Shown piece by piece: positions 38,790-50,326 of a stretch of 64,000 bases of DNA. Under the pieces are notes generated by a model. It had not been told where the DNA came from and did not search any database. It saw only the letters and a list, made by a program, of their open reading frames with translations. The translations under genes and the position numbers were made by a program. The DNA comes from Primula veris. Lineage: Eukaryota > Streptophyta > Magnoliopsida > Ericales > Primulaceae. The first letter of the stretch is position 1. Each line of letters begins with the position of its first letter. The stretch spans positions 15,338,814 through 15,402,813 of the forward strand of contig OY821740.1 of assembly GCA_963682055.1 (NCBI GenBank). Reading direction: 5' to 3'.

Positions 38790-39079
38790 TCATTCTATTA
38801 TAATAAGCCAACCAAATCAAAATGAGACTATCCAATTTAGCCATTTTTTTCCAAAAATACCCCTATACTTTTTTATTAATTACAATAATATCATACTCAC
38901 ATATAAAAATATAAAAATTAATAACTAATAACACTATTTATCCATCTTTAATAACCAAACAAAAAAAGTCTTATCATCTTATACTATTTTTTTTTTTGTA
39001 TTATTCACATATTTGTATCATAACTACATTTATTTTTTATATTTTGATTGCACTGCGCATCACACACGCAATGCGTGGG

Positions 39080-39082
<3 letters not shown>
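38790..39082 (+). mobile_element. Short non-autonomous Helitron, copy 2
   Basis: It starts TCATTCTATTATAATAAGCC after an A, as expected for a Helitron 5' end at an AT target. It aligns with the minus-strand copy at 30072-30357 nearly end to end. The 3' hairpin has stem CGCAT/ATGCG around the loop CACACACGCA. After the hairpin the expected CTAG end is replaced by an AT microsatellite, so the 3' terminus is lost or buried. Confidence 0.75.

Positions 39083-39117
<35 letters not shown>
39083..39117. repeat. (AT)n microsatellite, about 17 units
   Basis: An uninterrupted AT dinucleotide run directly follows the Helitron hairpin. Confidence 0.95.
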
Positions 39118-39120
<3 letters not shown>

Positions 39121-41245
39121 AAGTAAATAACTCCAACCCCCTGTGATACTCATTTCCTCTTCTCTCCCAAAATTCTTTCCCGCATGACTACTTCCTCCTC
39201 TTACTCTTCCGTTAAGGATGACACACTTTTCTCACGGGACTTATCCATGGGATTCTCGTGAGACTTATCCATCGGAACCTCACCACTTAAGAATGCTCTT
39301 ATAACTTCCTCTTTCTTTCTTTAAGTTTTCTTCTTCTCTTTTAGCATATCTTTCTACCATTATTGTTAAAGTCAAACTTAACACAAATGATACTAATATT
39401 CATAGCACAATCTTTCTAAACATGGGAACCAATCAACCAATTAAAGTTAGAAACGTTAAATTAATTCTCTCTTATGAATACTTCTTTTAAAAATGATTGG
39501 AAAATCACTCAATTATTTCGATCAGAACTAAAAAAAAAAAACTAGTAATTTCAAATGACAGTTTAATATAAACGTGAGTTCATTTACCCAAAACCAATCC
39601 AATGACAGATTTGGATTTTTATAAACCAAATTTTTAACGTATGTTTAACCTTTTTAACTATTCTTTTTTTGTAGAAAGATGTTTAAATCTTAATCTAGTA
39701 GTCATGAACGGCTGAAAATCGATGGGGAGTTTCATAGTTTTATTGTCATATAATTATGATTCTAGGAGCAGATGGGGAGCACATGTTTTTTTTTGTCTTT
39801 TTATGTCAGAGAGATTGAGAAAATTAGAATGAAACAAAAAAAAAAAAGTATCCCATGTTTTATTTTTTAGTTTTAACTTTTAATCTAAACATAGAAAAAA
39901 AGTTGAAGATTTTGACGTCAAAATTGATGTATTTGTATGTCTATATATACTCTCAATATTTAATATATAAACAAATTATTTGTTTAGTTACTCAAATTTT
40001 AGCTATTACTCCCTCCGTCCATTTACTCCTTTAATTTTGGTAAATATTAACAACTATCATTAATTGCATTTGAAAGTTACAAATATAGCCATAATTTAAA
40101 TTAAATAATTATTAATGTCAATTTTTGGAATGTATTCACTACAATATTTGAGCATATTATATTATATTACTTTTATCATTTTTTTCATTGATAAATTAGA
40201 AAAGTGTACACTTATCTAGGTACAAGAGAGTATATCTCATAAAATATAAGAAATTGGTATTTTTTTTTTCCGATTATTATTATGTTGGCCCATGCGGCTA
40301 AATTTTAGAGAGATGAATAATATTTTAAGCGTTTTTTTCTCATAATTAAAAACTAAGCGCAATCAACAAACCAACTAGCTCGATTTCTACTTTAACAACA
40401 TTATATATGCGATAATAATCGATCAATAAATTAAAATATGGGCACAATCACAAATAATATAAGTTAAGTAAAGTAAAGAGTAATGGAAGAGATTGACAGT
40501 GCGATATATAAAGGTTCGGCAAACCCGCTTATTTCACCAAAATTGATTTGCCGGGTATTAACACTATAATATTCAACCAAAGATTACAAATTCTAGCGAG
40601 TTAATAAATCGATTTGCTCACGCTCTAGCCGATTACACAATTTTGATACAAGTGCAGGAATACACAAAATCGAGTCAATGACCCCCTCAATCTACGAGTA
40701 TACAAGTGTTCAAGCTAAAACTTTCAACCACACTTTGGCTTAAAAAATTCTATCCAAACACTTACTCTCAATTGATCTTATAAGTTTACTATTTACAAAT
40801 ATGTTATATGAATAGAACCACACTCACTATTTGATTGCTTCTGATTAAACTAATTTGTGATATTTGATTATATTTGATCCTGAGCTTTGTGATGGTTAGG
40901 GTTGATAATTGGTGTGTTTGGTAGAGAGATAATAATGTATATGTAGTCCCAAAAGTTTCGTGGTCCATTTGTGACCGTTTGGGTTGTTTTAAGGTTTTGC
41001 ACAATGGATAAAGGCTAAAGCCACATTTTGAAAAAGAAAAAAAGTTGGTTTTGTGAACTACACTAACCCACCGATAGTGTTTTTTGACCCATGGGTGGGT
41101 GAGCTTTTGACTTGGTTGTGGAACTTTGATCTATTGGTACTTTCTGTATGACTCACGGGTGGGTATTACCTAAGAGAATTTTTCTTATTCTGTCCAATGT
41201 GACCCACATGTGGTTCTGTAAGACCCATGTGTGGGTTATTATAAC
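39118..41245. other. Intergenic region, no gene recognised
   Basis: No coding frame is supported. CTCCCTCCGTCCATTTACTC at about 40009 looks like a Stowaway MITE end preceded by TTA, without a visible partner. Between 41088 and 41236 a short semi-palindromic phrase (GACCCATGTGTGGGT and variants) occurs four times. Confidence 0.4.
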
Positions 41246-41875
41246 TAGGGGTGATCTTTTTGTACCCACTTGTACCAATCGACCGCTTTTCGAGCCGAAC
41301 CAATCAAGTTGGTATCAAAAGTTTGGTATACCGACATTACGGTACGGTACAACTGAACCGATCTTTGAAAGTCGGTTTCGTTTCGGTATTCGTTTGGTGA
41401 GTTCGGTATGGTACCGATTCAAACCAAAATATTAAACTATACTAAATAGACAAATAAACTAAAAGGCATATATACACTTAATTATTAACATTGTTATAAT
41501 ATCCTTATATTATTTTTTCTAATGAATACTTATAACATTTTCTTTTATTTATAACATTTGCTATAAAGGTCTAGTAGTGTTTACTCTTTTATGCAAGGAA
41601 ATAAAAAATGTAACAATAATATAAATAAATATATATTTTGAATCTATTACTTTTAACACTTTATACTATGTTTTTCCCCAATATGCACCATTTTTCTATC
41701 ATCACTTGTAAACCCTAAATTTTGGTATGAAAACGAAACCGAACCAACCGAATAACTTTCGGTATACCGATTTTTTTTGTTCGGTAATGGTATAAAAATT
41801 CTCAAAACAAACTAGTTTGGTATAGTATCAGTATGTAGTCAAAAAGTTCGGTACCGAACCGATGCCACCACTAAT
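41246..41875. mobile_element. Possible non-autonomous DNA element rich in GGTACCGA palindromes
   Basis: The left end CTAGGGGTGATC and the reverse complement of the right end, TTAGTGGTGGCATC, are similar. Inside both ends are repeated phrases such as TTCGGTAT, CGGTATACCGA and CGGTACCGAACC, inverted about an AT-rich centre. No coding content and no clear target duplication. Boundaries are tentative. Confidence 0.4.
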
Positions 41876-42388
41876 TGTAACGACCCGATCCTCCGATTGA
41901 ACCGCCACCATCTGTTTCTACCACCAATACTATCCGCTTTCGCTTTAAAAGGCCTCGGTGATAAGAAGGGGTATACTCCTACCTTATATAACATATAGGT
42001 ACTCACATATCTAGGTGATTTGTGATAACTTTTTTCTATTTTACCACAATATTTGCCTAAATAAATCCGGGTTCTTACACTTTCCCTCCTTTCGAGGTTG
42101 ACTGACTCGTGATAGTCCCGACATCGGCTAGATAGCGGCTCTGATACCAATGTAACGACCCGGTCCTTCGACCGAACCGCCACCATATGTTTCCTACCAC
42201 AAATACTGTCCGCTTTTGGCCAATTTGGTTATCGCTGCTTGGGCGCACGACTTTAAAATGATTTGGTGATAAAAAGTAGAATAATACTAGCTTATATATC
42301 ATATAGATAGTCACATATTTAGACGATTTGTGATATATTTCTTCTCTTTTACCACGATATTTTCCTATGAAAATCTGGGTTCTTACAG
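41876..42388 (-). mobile_element. TRIM (terminal-repeat retrotransposon in miniature)
   Basis: Two related LTRs, 41876-42079 (204 bp) and 42151-42388 (238 bp), both begin TGTAACGACCCG and end GGGTTCTTACA, and flank only 71 bp. On the minus strand the internal piece starts, one base after the 5' LTR, with the initiator-Met primer site TGGTATCAGAGC (42149-42138) and ends with the polypurine tract GAAAGGAGGGAAAG (42093-42080) next to the 3' LTR. There is no coding capacity, so movement would need proteins in trans. The LTRs differ by several substitutions and by a ~35-bp indel, so the copy is not recent. The flanks CTAAT and GTTAG do not form a target duplication. Confidence 0.88.
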
Positions 42389-44403
42389 TTAGCTTGTTGA
42401 ACTTTTCAACTTTTGAAACGCTTGCAACTTGCTTGTTCAGACTTGAAATTTATTTATGTTTGAACCGTTGGCTTCGTCATTGGATGATGTATCATTTTAA
42501 AGCCCAAAACATACATTTTATCTTTTTAGGAAAAATCAAGTATGATATCATCGAATAGAGAATATATTCACACTAACTAAAATCATTAAACAATTATAAT
42601 AAAAATCAATGATTGAACATGTGGTTCAACATATTATGATATCCATATATTCATATAAGTATCATAGAAGTGTCATATATATTTCATTTTAAAAATTTAA
42701 CTATATAGGCGTTTTCCGTTTTCCGTAAAATTTTAGACCATGTTTACCGTTTCCGTTTCTCAAGTTGGCAACTATGGATGCATACATATGCCTATAGGTT
42801 TGTTTTGGTTTTGGTTTTGATCGAAGTCGGTCATCATTTGTGTTTTATCATAGATAAACATTTGCCTAAGATCTGAGGAAGTCCGCTTCTTATGTTTCAT
42901 TTTTTCGACTTCGAAATGATCATATAGAGGTCTGAAACGATTAAGTAGACTCAACCATTACCTAATTCTAATGTTCTTCATCAGTGAAGCCAAGCGATTA
43001 AATAGACTCAACCATTACCTAATTCTAATCTTTTTCATCAGCGAAGCCAAGCCATACCTTAATTAGCTTCAGATGTGCCTATACTTTTCTTTAGATTTAG
43101 CATGCTTAACGATTTCCAGTCAATGAGAGTGCTACCTTTTTAACGTTGCAATATCAATTTACTCTAATTTTCTTATATACTTACACAAAATTTCACTCCC
43201 AAGGTAATCAAATGTCATCTGTCGAAAAATTATTTATTTTCAGTGTTCAGGAATGAGAACCCGTGTAAGTTGTGAGATGAATTTGAAGTTCTGTAAACCA
43301 ATTGATCGATAAGTCCTTGGTCAATATACTTATATACCAAGTCAAAATTTTGTTAGTTTTAAAGAATAAAAGTGAAATTATGGAATATTCCAATTGAACA
43401 AACTCTAGCCTCAAAGTCATATTCCTAAAAATGGCTAAATCCACCTTACTTTGTTTTGGTTTTCTTGATCTCTTTACTGATAACACGAGGATCAATAATC
43501 CAGTATTTGTCAATTTAGTTTTGAACAAACTCAGTAATCTAGAAATCTCCTCCAACAGTTCAATGAACAATTGTTACAATTTCCAACGAAGTGTAAGACT
43601 TTGCAAACAAAATTGAGTTCTCATTTAAGATTTCAAGATTTCTTTTTTTACAGTCACACTTTGATGACTATTGACTAGTCGCATTTTAATATTCATGTTA
43701 GTACATTTTTGGAGTCACCGCCCAAGCTGGCCATCTTCCACTTAATGGGTTCGATTCTCACACTACATATAAAAATTGGTCATTTAGCAGCTTTTAAATG
43801 CCTTTGGCATTTTTTAAAACTGCACTTCAAAAGGGACGGGACAAGCTTATCATTGCAAAAACATAAAGCTACCGTCATCATTAGGTCATTATGTACCCCA
43901 TGTGGCTGTTACATTACTTTTATGCCTGCCTCCTTTATGGTCGAGGGATTAGTAGTTTCAGCACTATGAATACATCCGGAATTCGAAGCTGATAACCAAA
44001 GTGCGAGTACATGTGTAATTATATCTCGTGCAATCCCATCCATCAAACAAGACCTTAGTTTTACATGGATGTATTATTCTTTGTTAGCTTTATCACATGG
44101 ACTGGAATTAATGTATTTTATTTCAAAATTTAGAAACTAAGCCTTCAGCAGTATTAAAAAAAAGTATATTGAATATCATTTGTTTGCATTTAGAGTTCCA
44201 CATTGAGCATGTACTATGTAGTGTGAGAATCGAACCCTTGTTATTTGTCTATCAGAAATTGATTTTTTTTGCAAAATTAAGGACAGAGCATTTTTTACAG
44301 TTACTATCAAGAGTACATAATACTATCCAAGATTTTTTCTTTCACATATTTGCCGATGGCATTTGTTCAGCTTAATTGTGACAGCTTTAACCGTCGCTAA
44401 TAG
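42389..44403. other. Intergenic region, no gene recognised
   Basis: Frames are short and unsupported. A two-copy tandem repeat is listed separately. The GC content rises abruptly at 44404, where the gypsy LTR begins. Confidence 0.45.
42938..43051. repeat. Two tandem 57-bp units
   Basis: 42938-42994 and 42995-43051 are nearly identical (four differences by eye), starting CGATTAARTAGACTCAACC and ending GAAGCCAAG. Confidence 0.85.
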
Positions 44404-45086
44404 TGGCGAGCCTATTTTTCTTCCTAGGCTCGGCTTATTCAACAGCACGCGTCGGCTTCAGTGTAGACTGGGTCCGCTTCGGTGACGGGCTCAGGTCGTA
44501 CCTGCACAAGCAACGAACAGGGGGTCCGGATTGATACCAGGCTTTCCCTCTCCGACGATCAAGTCAGTACGGTGGAAACTGAAGGTGATTGTATAGATAA
44601 AGAGTGAAAGGGGTCGGGCCGGTTACGAAGCGTGGTATCGGGTCTGACGGGGTAAGATGGAGGAGGTCGGGTTATTTCTGGTTTATCTCTCCTCTTTCTG
44701 TTTTTCTGTCCCCCCTTTAAGTAGTATTAGTGGGGGTATTTATAGTATGATCCAGAGGCGTATTAGCCCTTGGATCACTCTACTGTCAAGTACTAATCCA
44801 ACGGCGTTAGGACATTTATGACTCTGGAAAGGGTACAGTCCTTTTTCGGGGCCCATAACTGGTGGCCTGTGATTGGGCCACGTCGATGAAACGCTGAGGG
44901 GTCCCCCAATGGAGCAGCAACATTAATTGGGGGAAGCGTACTTGATACGCTTCTCTAGGCCGGTGTAGATAAAGCTCGGTTTCTTCTGGCCCGGGGTGGC
45001 GTATTATCATGAGTGGCAGAGGTCCGGATACACTATTTCGGGGGTGGTATGGGCCCGGACGAGGGGATGCTGACATTCCCTCGCCA
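44404..45086 (-). repeat. 3' LTR of gypsy element A
   Basis: It is 683 bp with perfect 7-bp inverted ends TGGCGAG...CTCGCCA. On the minus strand it has a TATA box in CTATAAATACCCCC (about 44731-44745), the promoter for the sense RNA in the equivalent 5' LTR. It is alignable with, but clearly diverged from, the LTRs of element B. Confidence 0.88.
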
Positions 45087-45204
45087 ATAACTCCCTGTTC
45101 GGAGCCGTCGTCAAGGATAAGGTCGGCCAGAGTCTTCAGTCTTTACGGGGGCTCCGGTCATTTTCGTTCTTCTAGAGGTTCGGAGATGACTCAGCATGGT
45201 CCGT

Positions 45205-45480
45205 CTTGTGACACGTGTTCAACTGGCACAGATTTCTTACACGTGGAACACGCCTATCTTGCTTTCACGAGGCGCTGCCTCTGTCTCTTTAATGACATTA
45301 ATGCCATTGAAGTCAAATGGCTGCTGAGTGACACTTGGCAGTTGGCCTCTAAACACTGTACACGTGGAGTTCGCCTATTGCGTGGCGGCGATTTCACGTG
45401 GGAGTTCGTGCAGTAGGCCGTAGTTGTCTTTTCACATTCTGGTAACTGTCTTTTCACCTTCCAGTGGGGGTCTATAAATA
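45205..45480 (+). promoter_or_regulatory. Promoter of the antisense gene, copy A
   Basis: Four CACGTG G-boxes lie at 45212, 45240, 45361 and 45395, several as ACACGTGG (ABRE-like). A doubled phrase built on TCTTTTCACMTTC follows (45424-45462), then TATAAATA at 45473-45480. The first ATG after the TATA box is the gene's start at 45594, and the leader is pyrimidine-rich. The same order is found in copy B. Confidence 0.65.
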
Positions 45481-45593
45481 CCCCCAGTGAAAATTTCATT
45501 TACACTTTCTTCTTCTCTCTCTAGAATTTTACAGCAGCCCAAATTTATTTCTCTCCCTTCATACTTAGCAAATTTAGCAAACACTTAGCCGAA

Positions 45594-48253
45594 ATGGTTA
45601 TTGTTCACGGAGCTGGCAAAGGCCCGATGGTCGCCCCTAGACCACAGCGCCTGGCCGTAATGGCGAACGCCCTGCCATTCCGGGCCATGGTCGTTGACCC
45701 GACCCTGACCGTGGATGTCAACGACCATAGCATCATGGTGAGGATGCATGGTGCCGACCTGCACGAGTTCCAGCAGCTATGCGGGCTCGGCGAAGAGTTC
45801 CGGCTCCGGAAATGTCGGAGTGCGGATGAGGTAAATGGGATCGTATCTTATCCCAAGAGTATGGTGACGCTCTCCCTCTCTACTCTTTTATACGGGGGTA
45901 CCCATCTCCCCATCCCGAAGCTACTGGCAGAGTTGTGCGCCTGGACGCAGACTCTTCCATGCCAGTGGCCTCTGCAGGCACATCGGATCTATGCCGGGAT
46001 GGAGGCCCTCACCGTTCTGTTGGGCTCGGCCCTACCAGAACCGTTGGGGGTTAAAGGAGCTGCTTGCCTGCTACGAATTTCTACAGAGCGAGCCTAGCTT
46101 TCAGGCTAAGAGCAGGCAGCCGTACCTGCGGTGCCGGGCCTATAACCAATTGATCACAGGTAACTCCGATTTGAATAAGGGTTACACTCAAGATATGATC
46201 GTGGTGGAGGGCAACTGGCTGCTCCGAGATGATCTGACCCTCCCAATCAAACCGGGGAGGATGCTCAGCACCAAGGAGAACAAGGCCACAGTGGCCATGA
46301 AGTTGCGGGGCCTCGGCGAGCCAAACATCGGGTCACTGGAGGTGGCCCTCAACTGGTGGGGTCCGAAGGGGACCGATGCTGGTGCACGCAACGCAGAGCG
46401 TCTGTTAACGTGCGGTTCCCCCACTTTTTGCAAGGGGAATGACTTCATCAGGCCACATAGGACCTTCTGTCCTGTGGGATACTCCCGGGATAGGTGGGAG
46501 AAAGAGAAGGGTCTGGAGTCCACTCTTCCACCTAAGGTGGTTAAAAAGCTAAGGCCATGGAGGGGCCTGTGAAGAAGACGGCGAAGCCGAGCCGCAAGGC
46601 AAAACCTGCCCGGAGGAGGGACTTTGCTCCCACCGAAACAGCCGGGGTCTTCTATGAGACCCGTCCTGATGGTAGTATGGTTCACTACCGAAAGGGGTCG
46701 GGGGGATCCGGAACTATATAGATCAATGGGGAAAGACGTTGCCAGAGGTTCTTCCCCTGAGCTCTAGGGAACCCGACGTGAGGAGCCCTCTTCGCTTAGA
46801 AGATAGCTCACCCGAGGTACCCCCTACCGGGACGAACCTGGGCACTTCACGGACCAGGGTAAGTCATCTTTTACTCTTCTTTGATTTCAGTTCTACACTT
46901 AGCTATTTTTTGTTCAATTTTTTCTAACTCCTGTTTGTGTGGGTTTTGACTACGTAGGTGGTCCGTTCTGACGAGGAGGAGGAGGAGGAGGAGGAGGAGG
47001 AGGAAGAAGCAGTCGAGGCCGACGCGGGTGAGGGGGAGGAAGTGGATGCCGAAGAGGGGGAGGAGGTTGTTGTGGCGGATGAGGAGGTGGTTGTCGTCGA
47101 TGCAGGGGGGATATATCCCGATGGCACCGGTACCGAGTCTGAAACTCCCGCCGATATTGACGCTGAGACAAAGGCCTTGGAAGAGTTGGCGGAGCAGGTG
47201 AGGCGGGCCGGGTTGCCCGCAAGGCTGAGGCTGCGGAGGTGAAAAAGAGAAAACTGGAGGAGGCGAAGGCCCTCCGTGAAGCCAAGAAGGCCAAGTCTAG
47301 CGACCCGACCGGTGTTATGACCAGGGCAGGGGCTGATCCCATAGGACCCGGGCCGACTGAGGATGAGTATGTGGAGGAGGAGCATGTGACGACCGGTCCC
47401 CTCTCGTTGGAGGATTCGTTGCCAAATGACTCCAACCGAGGCTCGTGCTCTGCTCCCCTAACCCTCGGAATGCACAAGATGCCGCTCCAGACTCTCGAAG
47501 AGGTGAAGGCAACCTTCGGGGTAAAGAGCATCATGGAGGCTCATCCCTCCGTCGGGATCCTTGCCCTTGCTGCGCTCCAATAGCAGAGCGTCAAGGCAGA
47601 CTATCGCGGTTGTGACCTCTCCTCTGCTATGGCGTCTGCCATGGCCATGATCCCTCAAGTACGTGGCAGGGTTTTCCCTTGTGTGATTTTTCTGTTTTAA
47701 TTCACTTAATTCTGGCTAAGTGTTTGTTTTCTTTTTGCAGGGATTCCTGATGATGAACCAGTGTGTGTATCATCAGGCCCAACTGACGAGGTCATGGGTC
47801 ACAAAAGCCGAGGCCGATGCTAAGCAGGCGGAGGAGGCCCGTGCAAGGGCGGAGCGAGCTGAGGCTCTCAACGCTAAGATCGAGGCTCGAAGGGTGAAAG
47901 CTTCGCAGGCAAAAGCCAAAGCCGAAGAGCGAGCCGAGGTTGAGATCGCGGCCTCGAAGGAGGCGGTGCGAAAGGCAGAGGCGTCTATAGCTGAGAAGGT
48001 GAGGGTTGCGGTCCAATCCGCCAAGGCCGAGATGAGTGCTGCTTTGGCCCTTAAGACGCAAAAGGATTTCAATTCCTTCTATGTCGACGGGTGGTCCAAG
48101 GCGGCTGCTTTCATGAGGGCGGGACCTGAACATCCTGTGTGGAACATGGAGAACATATTCGTTCCCGTCCCTGTGGCTCCCATTCCCGAGGTGGTTCCCC
48201 TAACTCCCCGAGCCCTTTCGGACGAGGAGGCAGATGAGGACGAGGCTAATTAG
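45594..48253 (+). pseudogene. Antisense three-exon gene of gypsy element A, decayed
   Basis: It has the same architecture as the intact copy at 50447-53170. Exon 1 is 45594-46858, intron GTAAGT..TACGTAG; exon 2 is 46958-47658, intron GTACGT..TTTGCAG; exon 3 is 47741-48253, ending ADEDEAN-stop. Decay: an extra G near 46050 shifts the frame, further shifts occur near 46545 and near 47215-47240, and there is a TAG at 47581. Exon 2 starts with a run of Glu codons (GAG repeat, 46973-47002). Exon 3 encodes an Ala/Glu/Lys-rich coiled coil and a conserved tail FNSFYVDGWSKAAAFMRAG. Function is unknown, as for copy B. Confidence 0.8.
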
Positions 48254-48486
48254 GGCTTGGGTCGTGTTTATCCATTTTTGATGTAATTTCTTTTATTTTC
48301 TTAGCTTGTAATAGTTTTCCTGAGAAATGAAATGAATGAACAGTTTTGGCTTTTGTCTTGTGTTTTTGTTCTTCTTTTTCCATTGTGTGTTTCCTATGTG
48401 CTCCCAATGAGTGGGCCTTTATGCTTCGGCATAGGAACACTCATTTTAAATAACCCACAATCTGATTTAAGAAATTTAGAGCCCTA

Positions 48487-48765
48487 GAGGGCCGAAACCC
48501 TCATGGGGCATACCGTGGCCGCACAGGCTTAAGCATTCTGCAAATACTTAGAAAGTTAAACTGGGATCCTTTGAGGGCTGAAACCCTCTTGGGATGAACG
48601 GGTGCCATATAGGCTCGGGTTTTCTGAAACACTTAGAAATTTACAGAAAATTAAAGCGGGGTCCTTTGAGGGCCGAAACCCTCTTGGGGTGAACGGGTGC
48701 CATGTAGGCTCGGGTGTTCTGAAATACTTAGAAATTTACAGAAATCTAAACTGAGCCAATTCTGA
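48487..48765. repeat. Minisatellite after the antisense gene, copy A (~86-95 bp units)
   Basis: Three units each contain GAGGGCCGAAACCCTCTTGGG, then a GCCATATAGGCTCGG-like phrase and TCTGAAACACTTAGAAA. The imperfect palindrome GAGGG..CCCTC within each unit could form a hairpin. It occupies the same place as the different array at 53430-53800 in copy B. Confidence 0.8.
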
Positions 48766-48843
48766 AAGGACAACAGTTTTATTCATAAGGCCCTCAGGCA
48801 TATTTACATCATATCTACATCAAAACACGAAGGTCAAGTTATT

Positions 48844-49263
48844 TTACTGATAATACTTCCTAAGGTTGTTGACGTTCCAAGGTCGATCCACCGGGGCATC
48901 GTCGGGAAGGCGACCCAACAGATAGGCTCCGTTCCCTATTGCTCCGAGGATTCTATAGGGGCCTTCCTAGTTGGGACCTAGCTTTCCGTCGGACTGCACT
49001 CTTGAGTTGTTGTTCACCTTCCGTAGCACGAGGTCTTCGTCTTGAAAACGTCTGGCGTTCACTCTTTTGTTATAGGAACGCCCCAGTTCGTTCTTATACT
49101 CGGCGTTACGGATGGCTGCCACTTCCCTTCTTTCTTCGGCATAATCTAGCTCGAGCCCCATCATTCTTTCATTCATCCCGTTCTCCACCATGTCGGTCCT
49201 AAGAGAGGGGAGCCCAATTTCTAACGGGATGATAGCTTCCATGCCGTACGTCAGGCTATAGGG
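48844..49263 (-). pseudogene. Integrase C-terminal part of gypsy element A
   Basis: On the minus strand it encodes YSLTYGMEAIIPLEIG, LRTDMVENGMNERM, NKRVNARRFQDEDLVLR and ends NVNNLRKYYQ-stop at 48844. A TAG replaces Trp after KLGPN (near 48969). At 49263 the reading is interrupted by element B. The preceding residues resume at 60156. Confidence 0.9.
49259..49263. repeat. Target site duplication TAGGG of element B, left copy
   Basis: TAGGG directly before the LTR at 49264 recurs directly after the LTR at 60156-60160. Joining across B restores A's integrase reading, which matches B's own uninterrupted version near 54285-54300. Confidence 0.93.
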
Positions 49264-49947
49264 TGGCGAGCCTGATTTTCTTCCCAAGCTCGACTTAATC
49301 AACTTCGCGTTGGCTCCGATCTTCCGAGGCAGTCAGGTATGCTCCGGCGGTCAGGTGGTCTTCGTGCCTGCACAAGGAACAAACAGGGGCCCGGGGTTGT
49401 TGCCGGGTTTTCCCTCTCCAACGGTCAAGTCAGTATTCGGAAGACTGAAAGTACAAAGTGTAGGGAGGGGGGGTCGGACCAGGTACAGGAGGTGATGTCT
49501 GATACCGGGGATTATGTTGCTTTGGTACGGGCTGTTTCAGTTTTATCTCTCTACTCACCCTTTTTTCCTCTTCCCTCCCTAAGTAGGATTAGGGGGGGTA
49601 TTTATAGTGAGGTTCAGAGGTGTATTAACCCTTGGATCACTGTACTGGGAGATGCTGATCCAACGGCGTTAGGTCATTTATGACTCTGACAAGAGTACTG
49701 TCCTTTCCCGGGGCCCACAGGAGGTGTCCTGTGATTGGGCCACGTCGGTGAAACGTCAGGAGGGTCCCCCAAGGGAGCAGCAGCATTAATTGGGGAAGCG
49801 TACTCGACACGCTTCTTTGGGCCGGCCTCAGCACGGCTCGGCCCTCCCAATCCGGGGCGTCGCATAATTCAGGGTTGATGAGGCCCTGACGGCCCGCTTT
49901 GGGGGCGTTATTGCCCCGGACGAGGGGATGCTGACATTCCCTCGCCA
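49264..49947 (-). repeat. 3' LTR of gypsy element B
   Basis: It is 684 bp with the inverted ends TGGCGAG...CTCGCCA. It holds the minus-strand TATA in CTATAAATACCCCC (about 49595-49610). The segment upstream in transcription sense ends ...CAGGGAGCTGT, a weak polypurine tract (49948-49960). Confidence 0.92.
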
Positions 49948-50069
49948 ACAGCTCCCTGTCCGGAGTCGTTGCTAAGGACGAGGTCGGCGAGGATCTCTGG
50001 TCGTTACGGGGGCTCCGGTCATTTTGTTCTCGTGCTCGTCGGTGCAAATATGCTCATGCATGGCTGTTT

Positions 50070-50326
50070 TATGACACGTGTGCAACCATTCATGGATTTC
50101 TTACACGTGGACACGAGGCGCCGTCTTTGTCCCTTTGATTTCTACAACGTCATTAATGCTAAAACGGCTGGTGAGTGACATTTGGCAGATGGCCTCTGCA
50201 TGCTGTACACGTGGTGGACATTGATTGAGTGGCGGCAGTTATTTGTGGGAGTTCGTGCAATGAGCCGTTGCGTCTTTTCACCTTCTGGTAAATGTCTTTT
50301 CACCTTCCACTAGGGGCCTATAAATA
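50070..50326 (+). promoter_or_regulatory. Promoter of the antisense gene, copy B
   Basis: CACGTG G-boxes lie at 50075, 50104 and 50208, a doubled GTCTTTTCACCTTC phrase at 50272-50307, and TATAAATA at 50319-50326. No ATG lies between the TATA box and the start codon at 50447, and the leader is rich in CT runs. A fourth G-box present in copy A is lost here (TTTGTGGGAG in place of TTCACGTGGGAG). Confidence 0.7.

Noticed and set aside
42138..42149. GCTCTGATACCA as part of a tRNA gene
   Set aside because: Only 12 bases match the initiator tRNA end. The neighbouring LTR makes it a primer binding site. The same holds at 25261-25272.
46950..47534. 194-codon proline/serine-rich minus-strand frame
   Set aside because: Shadow of the Glu- and Ala-rich antisense exon 2 of element A. 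Its low complexity follows from GAG repeats on the other strand.
48967..49302. A separate short integrase-like gene
   Set aside because: Its first residues come from the LTR of element B. It is the C-terminal part of A's integrase cut by the B insertion.
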